Source of the DNA: Armillaria gallica
Taxonomy: Eukaryota; Basidiomycota; Agaricomycetes; Agaricales; Physalacriaceae
Assembly (NCBI GenBank): GCA_037576215.1
Contig: JBANDB010000009.1
Coordinates: 3,100,001 to 3,164,000 of the forward strand
DNA: 64,000 nucleotides
Direction: 5' to 3'
The translations under genes and the position numbers were made by a program. Shown here in pieces: positions 58,301 to 64,000 of this stretch. Each line of letters begins with the position of its first letter. The first letter of the stretch is position 1. The notes under the pieces were generated by a model. It worked only from the letters and a program-made list of their open reading frames with translations. It ran no database searches and was not told the DNA's origin.

Positions 58301-61257
58301 GTTATCGCCCAGCTTATCTTTGTGAAGGACCTTTCTGGGGTGATTTCTCCGTATGACGTTCTCCAGTGTCGAAAGATTCTCCAAGTAGATGTTCAGGTTG
58401 TCTCGACCATCATCAATAACAAGTAGGCATTTACTGGTCGTGACCATATGCATATACCTGGATGATCAGTATTAGATTCCATGTATATACATTGAAAATA
58501 ACTGTACACTCACAAGATTCGTGATGTCAGAGGAAGAGCAAAGGAGGTGCTTAATCGTAGATCCGATACGTGTGGAGTTGGTACAAAGGAGGAATCCATC
58601 TGGATGTGATGTCGATGATCTTCAGGCAGACTGAGGGCATGCACTGTATATTCCATGGTCGCTTCGATGCGCTCAGTCATTGAACCGGTGATTTGATACT
58701 CCTTGGGCCCTGATACTATACGTGAGCAAGGATTACACGTCTTCGAGAATTGCATACTGTATGTACGTTCGACCACCTCGATTGTATCAATCATTAAGGA
58801 ATAGCTATTATATTCATCAGCTTCATCATGCTTCGTCAATCGAAGTACTCACGGTTCTCCTTGATTTTCTTGTTCAATGTCGGCAATAAATTCCTCTCGC
58901 GACCTTATCTCCCGATTCTCCTGCCGACTCTGAGCAGCTCGATTGATCTGAACTTTACAAGACTGTTCTTGCACCACCGAAGCCCTGCCGATGAGCTTTT
59001 TCAACATTTTACCGATATTCTTCTGGAAGTAAGCATTCACGATTTCCAGAACATTCGTTATCGACTCTTGAAGAAGAGGTTCGTCCCCGAGAATTTCTTC
59101 AAGCGATGAAAGGAACTGTGCATCAGTCATATCCATCTTCTGTTCGGATAAATACCGCGACTCTGACATGGGCTTGTCGGAGCGGAACAGGCGGAACAGA
59201 GAAGTAAGGGAAGACGCAAGAAAAGATAGTAAACCTTGAGGCGGGTCTTTCTCCAGAGAAGACAGCAAGTCCTCTTTGTCTGTTGAAGATATTTTCGTAA
59301 CCAGTTCCTGCCGCACGTCTTCAGTAAGGCCGGACTCCCGTTCCATGCATCGTACAGCAAGAATTTTCCTTTTCAAATTCTGGAATGGAGCAGGAGTGAC
59401 AGACTGCAGACTCTTATGGTCCAGCATCTTGTCGAGCTCTCCGCGAAATGACGGATACATGGAGAGAAAACGGTTTAACGCTTCTGTAGCGGAATGGTAA
59501 ACCGAGGATAGATCGTGACAAGTACAGAGATATTTACCGTCAGCGTTTTTCTCTTCTTCTTCAGAGACGGGACACACAGCATCCCTGTTCAATGTCCTGG
59601 GGCGGGAGGATCAAACGGGGAGCACACATTGCAACGAAACACCCACGGGAAGCGGACCAACACGAAATGTAAAATTACCGTCTTTAACATTGTGGACAAT
59701 TCGTCCTCCGGTGTCGCATTGGACTTTATATTATCCATTTCTGCTTTCTTATAGTCCCGAATGTCTCGCTCTATCTCCGACTTGCGGGACTGCCAAGCTT
59801 GGCAAGCATTAGGGTAACGCTTGCTCAATCCTTTCTCGATCAGGACTGTTATTGCTTCATTGGTAAGGCTGGGACTCAGACATATCGGGCCAGATTTCTT
59901 CCTGTATGACATTAATCAGATGCAGATAGGTAAGATCGCATGTCAAGGCTTACAGGAGACTTTCGAAGGCTAGAGAACTGTGCATCTCTTTACGGATGTG
60001 CTGAATGCGTTGATCTGGAGCTTTATATTTCACCGTCACGAATGCTTGATTTGTTTCACCACCAAGCATTTTTGGACGAAACAAGGACGATTCAATGGTA
60101 GTGTCGTCTACGGCTTCATGAGTGATATGTGAAGAGGTAATCTAAGAAACTGATGAACAACGATCTGCCAGAAGTCAAGACGGAAGTAAGCACATTGAAT
60201 CCAGCACGCATGGTAACGTTTTCGTCCTGTTCATTGGTCTTGTGAACCTCAAATGTAAACAGTCGGTCGGTGTTATCGTCGTCGAGATCCATGAAGAAGT
60301 CTTCAGACGTCTCTTTCCACGCAAGCGAAGCGGACTGTGCGGGGGATATCATACAGACTACCTGATCGCAAACTTTGGTGAGGTACCTGACAATCCATGT
60401 CAAAATCACATAGAAGTATATGCGACAGACGTCCTTACCTCATGAAGGTGATGCGATTCCTTTTCACTGCAGATATCGCGTCGTCATTCCAAGTAGTATC
60501 TTCCGGCCAGTATATCACAAAGAGCTTCTCCGAAGTTGAAGGATTGAATGCATATAATCCCGACCGCAGTGATGGTCCAAGGTCTGACTGTGATTTGAGT
60601 AGTCTATGAGATCTAGTATGTATCATTCAGCTCGTCGATTTAATAAACGTCTTTGATAATGCACTCACAAAGAAGGATCGACGACAGCCAAACTCGAAAT
60701 GAAGCGAACAATTTCTTCTCTGCTCCCATACACACCCACAGGCTTGACGGCGTGTTGGTCGAGGACTTTGAAGTCCACTTTGGTGAGGGAAATATAAGCG
60801 CCAGGGCTCTTATCGTTGACGTAATGCTTCAGAGAACCCTGGTCGATAATGATTTTGTCGACTGCAGAAAATATTAGCAGCTGGGTCATACAATGCAGAA
60901 GCTTCTCGTACCTAGTCCTCCACTGCCGAGTTCGCTTATCAGATCGAGGAGACGATACATCCCCGGGATTTCGTGGACGAGGTCGGTATTCATTTGACCC
61001 TGTGTGCGTCCAGGGGTCACCTTGGGTTCATCGACGTCCATGTTATCTGGGGTGCCGCCAGAAATGGGCGGTTTCACCGCTGGCGCTAATGTGAGCGCAT
61101 ATATCTTGCAGACGAGTCCGTGACGACGTACCACTATCCTGATGATTTAGGAGCACTAAATCATGTTAGCACCGACGCGTCGCAGGCACCGTATATACTC
61201 ACTTTGTGTTGTATCTGTCACAGGAAATATGTTTGGGGGTACGGGGAGGGGATCCAT
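52364..61257 (-). CDS. Giant GBP/VLIG-like large GTPase with Cys-rich region and C-terminal VWA domain
   Basis: A protein of roughly 2,300 residues over 30 or more exons; biological role unknown. The start ATG at 61257 (MDPLPVPPNIFPVTDTTQ) splices to VVRRHGLVCKIYALTLAP. The N-terminal region is unrecognised, with helical blocks (KKSGPICLSPSLTNEAITVLIEKG, about 59590-59910; coiled-coil exon 58849-59592). A beta-rich part follows (57077-58450). The G domain reads VSSMGEQSVGKSYTLNHLVD (P-loop, 56933-56956), TTEGVWLSVTP, then ALIVALDFEG (DxxG, near 56755) and VIIIKDVTD. Helical and Cys/His-rich stretches follow (CRMKCSSCNLLC, PHNCQTSHQCTKPCEF, HETSHGSMSKTRWAVDGP, MMCNLVCKDMGRHAHVDYC). Last is a VWA domain (about 52400-53270) with MIDAS residues DRSSS, GGGTDYDIAL and ILLSDGE. 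The stop is at 52364. GBP/VLIG similarity is by G-motif spacing and the TTEGVW element. Many exon borders are approximate, but the frame stays open throughout. Divergent from the RBR ligase. Confidence 0.8.
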
Positions 61258-61592
61258 GATGGGGGTACGAAATGAAAGAGACACCTCGTGGGGGTCCTAT
61301 TAAGTATACTTCCGTTCTGACCAATGAGACCTCTTTCCCTTTGCTCATTCACCCTCAAAACTACCGGCGAGCTCTGATTGGCAGCAGGGACAGCAAGTGC
61401 AACAATTTTCGCTTCGAATAAGCGCCGTGAAGGTTTGAAAGTGTTCAGATGATACCGCGATAGGCTGGAATAGTATTGTCTGACAGGAGATCTCGCAGCG
61501 ACCGTGCGACTCTGCAAAGCTACTCGCCTTCGACGCGCTTATTAGATCACGACATACAAACCACGTACAGCAGCTCATTCCCTGGACCTACA
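61258..61592. promoter_or_regulatory. Divergent promoter region, giant GTPase / RBR ligase
   Basis: 335 bases between the two divergent start codons. An open plus-strand reading continues upstream of the RBR start but begins with a non-ATG codon, so I do not extend the gene. No TATA box is evident. Confidence 0.4.
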
Positions 61593-63718
61593 ATGGACAG
61601 GCAATCGTCCAGGCCGGTCAATCCCAGCGATCTCCTCGCACAGATTATCAAAGAGAAAGAGAAACTCGTCGTTCATCCTGGAACCAGCCAATATACGATA
61701 GGCGGCGTATCTGCATGCGGTCTAGCATCTCTGAACTTCGCAAGATTGGTGTTGGATAAAGAACGAGAAGGCATTCAAGGAGCGGCATTGCTTGCAGATA
61801 TTGCCTCGGTGCAGGCAGTGGAGGTGAGCGGCGTCGACCGAGTGCATTTCTCACGGTTCTCACAGGTCTCTCTAGGACATTGTCTCCATCTGCTCCCAAT
61901 GGCGGAACAATCTTCATCTCGAAGTCGAAACTATCTTTGCAGCGCCTCTGTTTCAAACATCAATGAAATTGACAAATTGTATTTACGGATCTCCATCGGT
62001 CGGTCGCTTCGAAGGAATGCTCGGGTACTGCAATTTTTCTTCTTTCATCGCGTCGCTTACCGTCTGCTCCCAGCGATCTTGAATTCGCATCCGATAATAC
62101 CAGCGTCGCAGTTATCACAAGACCACCTGAAATCATCGCCTGTGCAAAGGTCCCGACTCCCGAACAGAATATTTATGTCATTTTTGACACCCATCCACGG
62201 CCTACTCATCCGGATGGATCTGGGATCACATTTCTGGCCACTGTCGAAAGCGCAGCCAAACGTCTCTCAGATATTTTGTCTGTCGACACTCGTCTTCTCT
62301 CCGAGAGTGGCTTGCAGTGGCAAGCACAGTTACTCGCGAATTTTTCCGCCCACGTCTTTATTCTAAACGATAAATGGTCTACCGATCCTACTGACTTGAA
62401 GCAAGCTCTTCTCGAATCTAGCGTCACAATTCTCACCCTTCAAGCCCAATTATCCGATTTAGAGTCGCAAAATCAATCTCTGACTTCTACGACTGACCGC
62501 TTGGAGGAAGAGATCGACGAGTTACAGGAAACGTGCGAAAACCTGAAAAAAAGACAGTCGCAGAGTCATAGTCGTTCTATTGCAACAACATACGTTGCCG
62601 CGACGAAGTGGCCCGCTGCACCGTCTAGGTCTTCATCTTCACAGCAACGAACCTCTGGGAAAAAATCGAAAGGAAAGGAGCGTGCACAAGAGCATAGCAT
62701 AGGATTAGAGTACGCGCTCAATCTACAACGTGAATTCGAGGAAGAGGACCGCCAGCTGGAGCAGGAGCGTCATTCTCTGGCAGCGACTGCACAAGCCTTA
62801 TTTGATTGTGCCATCTGCCTCGATACTTTCCCTATGGACTCCGCTGCTCGTGTGGTTGAATGCAACCATGTAACTTGTAGAAATTGCCTTCGGCAACATC
62901 TGCTGACGACGTTGCATGATCACCGATTCCCCGTCTTCTGTCCGACTTGCACTGACGGCGACAAGAAGTCGAGTGAGTCGTCATTCTCACGGGCGGGATA
63001 CATGAAGACTCATTCTATTGTAGTACTATCGGAAACACTCGTCCTCGACATTGGGATACCAGAGAAGGAGTACCGTATTTTTGAAGAGCTGCAAATGTCT
63101 GCGTTCTCTATCTTACTCCACTGCCAACAGTACGTCAACTCTTCTATCCGTGTCCTTAGCTTCATCGTCGTGTTCAGATGTAAGAAAAGCGCTTTTGTTG
63201 ATCGTACGGAATACCAGGAAGCCAGTATTATCGCTTGTCCTTTACCTAGGTGCAACCATACCTGGTGCAAATCTTGTCAGCAGACTGTAGATGTCGCCGG
63301 TCCCCAGCATAGCTGCGACGGATCTTCAGAGTTGGATCATTTGATGAAGCAACGAGGCTGGAAGTACTGTCCAGGTATATCTCACAACAACGTCAAACAC
63401 TTATTCTGATACTGTACAGGCTGTAAGACCCCCGTGCAGAAGGAAAGCGGGTGTAACCACATGACGGTATGTTAATGAAAGTGACCACGAGCGCTCTTCT
63501 GATTTTCCTCCGCAGTGCATGTCGCCAGGATGTAACACGTGGGTACAATCTACCACGACTATACTCTCTTGTATTAACACGTCTACGTCAGACATTTTTG
63601 TTATATCTGTGGCGGTAAAATTGTGCAATCGGCGTTGAGAGGAGACATCCAAGCTGCGGTCTCCGATCATTATCGACGCCGTTGTACCTTGTTTGAAGTC
63701 CCATCGGACGAGCAATAG
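61593..63718 (+). CDS. RBR-type (RING-IBR-RING) E3 ubiquitin ligase
   Basis: Predicted RBR ligase, which passes ubiquitin through a catalytic Cys in RING2. The start at 61593 reads MDRQSSRPVNPSDLLAQIIKEKEK. The N-terminal half is a conserved fungal domain without a name I know (SACGLASLNFARLVLDKEREG, DIVSICSQWRNNLHLEVETIFAAPLFQTSM, FILNDKWSTDPTD). A coiled coil follows (LTLQAQLSDLESQNQSLTSTTDRLEEEIDELQETCENL, about 62430-62560). RING1 starts CAICLDTFPMDSAARVVECNHVTCRNCLRQHL (about 62808-62950). The IBR-like part reads KSAFVDRTEYQEASIIACPLPRCNHTWCKSCQQTVD. RING2 reads CPGCKTPVQKESGCNHMTCMSPGCNTHFCYICGGK (about 63370-63625). The RING2 CNHMTC element fits the catalytic Cys position. C-terminus is FEVPSDEQ at 63718. 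About seven short introns. Divergent from the giant GTPase gene. Confidence 0.85.
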
Positions 63719-64000
63719 ATAAAAAACCCCGCTACTGATCATTGTTTGTATCATTTCCTGTATGTTAGCTACCCTATCTCAGTGTTGATTCAAAATACGA
63801 CCCCTTGTAAAGGAAAGCTGGAATGACTTGCCTTTGAGTCGCTCTGGATGAACGTTGAACTATCGAGGCTTCCAATGCGGCCTTGAGTACTGTATAGTGG
63901 GGCATCTACAGCTCCCATGCTTTCGAGTCAATCTGATGGCCAATACCACAAGGGCCCCCTTACTGGGCACATCCTGTACTTGGATACAGTGCTATCACCG
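63719..64000. other. Right-edge spacer
   Basis: 282 bases downstream of the RBR gene with no supported gene. Likely 3' UTR followed by intergenic sequence. Confidence 0.4.

Noticed and set aside
1..64000. tRNA, rRNA, CRISPR or transposon signatures
   Set aside because: No convincing tRNA T-loop/acceptor pairing, no rRNA-like sequence, no regular spaced repeats and no transposase, reverse transcriptase or terminal repeats seen on reading both strands. A covariance-model and repeat-library search would be needed to exclude small or decayed ones.

Overview
The window looks like a piece of nuclear chromosome from a mushroom-forming basidiomycete (Agaricomycetes). The evidence is dense short GT-AG introns of roughly 45-70 nt in almost every gene, basidiomycete-type families (a laccase with all four copper motifs, a DUF6533 seven-helix membrane protein, an F-box/LRR-like protein, GH18 chitinase-like paralogs) and the absence of operons, Shine-Dalgarno sites or phage/IS elements. 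All coordinates given for genes span start codon to stop codon and include introns, which I placed by eye from reading frames, splice signals and family alignment remembered in general terms.

Layout. 0.7-6.8 kb: three tandem minus-strand GH18 chitinase-like genes; the most distal copy (721-2194) carries a frameshift and has lost a micro-exon, so I call it a pseudogene. 8.5-11.9 kb: a small coiled-coil tail-anchored protein and a Vps5/sorting-nexin-1 type retromer subunit. 12.1-15.7 kb: a divergent pair, cystathionine beta-synthase (catalytic core only) and a FluG-type glutamine synthetase-like protein. 16.6-21.1 kb: a DUF6533 membrane protein and an APC-family amino acid/GABA permease-like transporter. 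21.2-24.1 kb: two tandem UbiE-type SAM methyltransferases (the left one with a one-base frame slip) and, divergent from them, a ubiquitin-like/BAG co-chaperone. 26-28.6 kb: laccase with a clear TATA box. 28.9-31.9 kb: a RING/TRAF zinc-finger protein divergent from a Ser-rich surface protein with a GPI-like tail.

31.9-34.4 kb is a gene-poor gap. 34.4-38.3 kb: a RING-H2/PH/VWA protein with the domain order of the Ste5/Far1 pheromone-MAPK scaffolds. 39.3-41.9 kb: a small conserved-looking protein and a mitochondrial-type RRM-like protein. 43.7-47.5 kb: a tandem pair of paralogs of an unrecognised family with an HTH-like N-terminal segment, a low-complexity basic linker and a C-terminal SAM-like helical segment. 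47.8-50 kb: an F-box protein with a frame slip. 50.4-51.3 kb: an amino-terminal remnant of a DUF4139/mucoidy-inhibitor-like gene.

The most striking locus is 52.4-61.3 kb, a single minus-strand gene of nearly 9 kb that encodes a giant (roughly 2,300-residue) protein with a GBP/VLIG-like large-GTPase domain in its middle, a long Cys/His-rich zinc-finger-like stretch and a C-terminal VWA domain with an intact MIDAS. Divergent from it lies an RBR (RING-IBR-RING) ubiquitin ligase (61.6-63.7 kb). Recurrent themes are tandem duplication (GH18 x3, methyltransferase x2, HTH/SAM-like x2) with decay of individual copies, and four ubiquitin-type or RING proteins. I saw no tRNA, rRNA, CRISPR or recognisable transposon.
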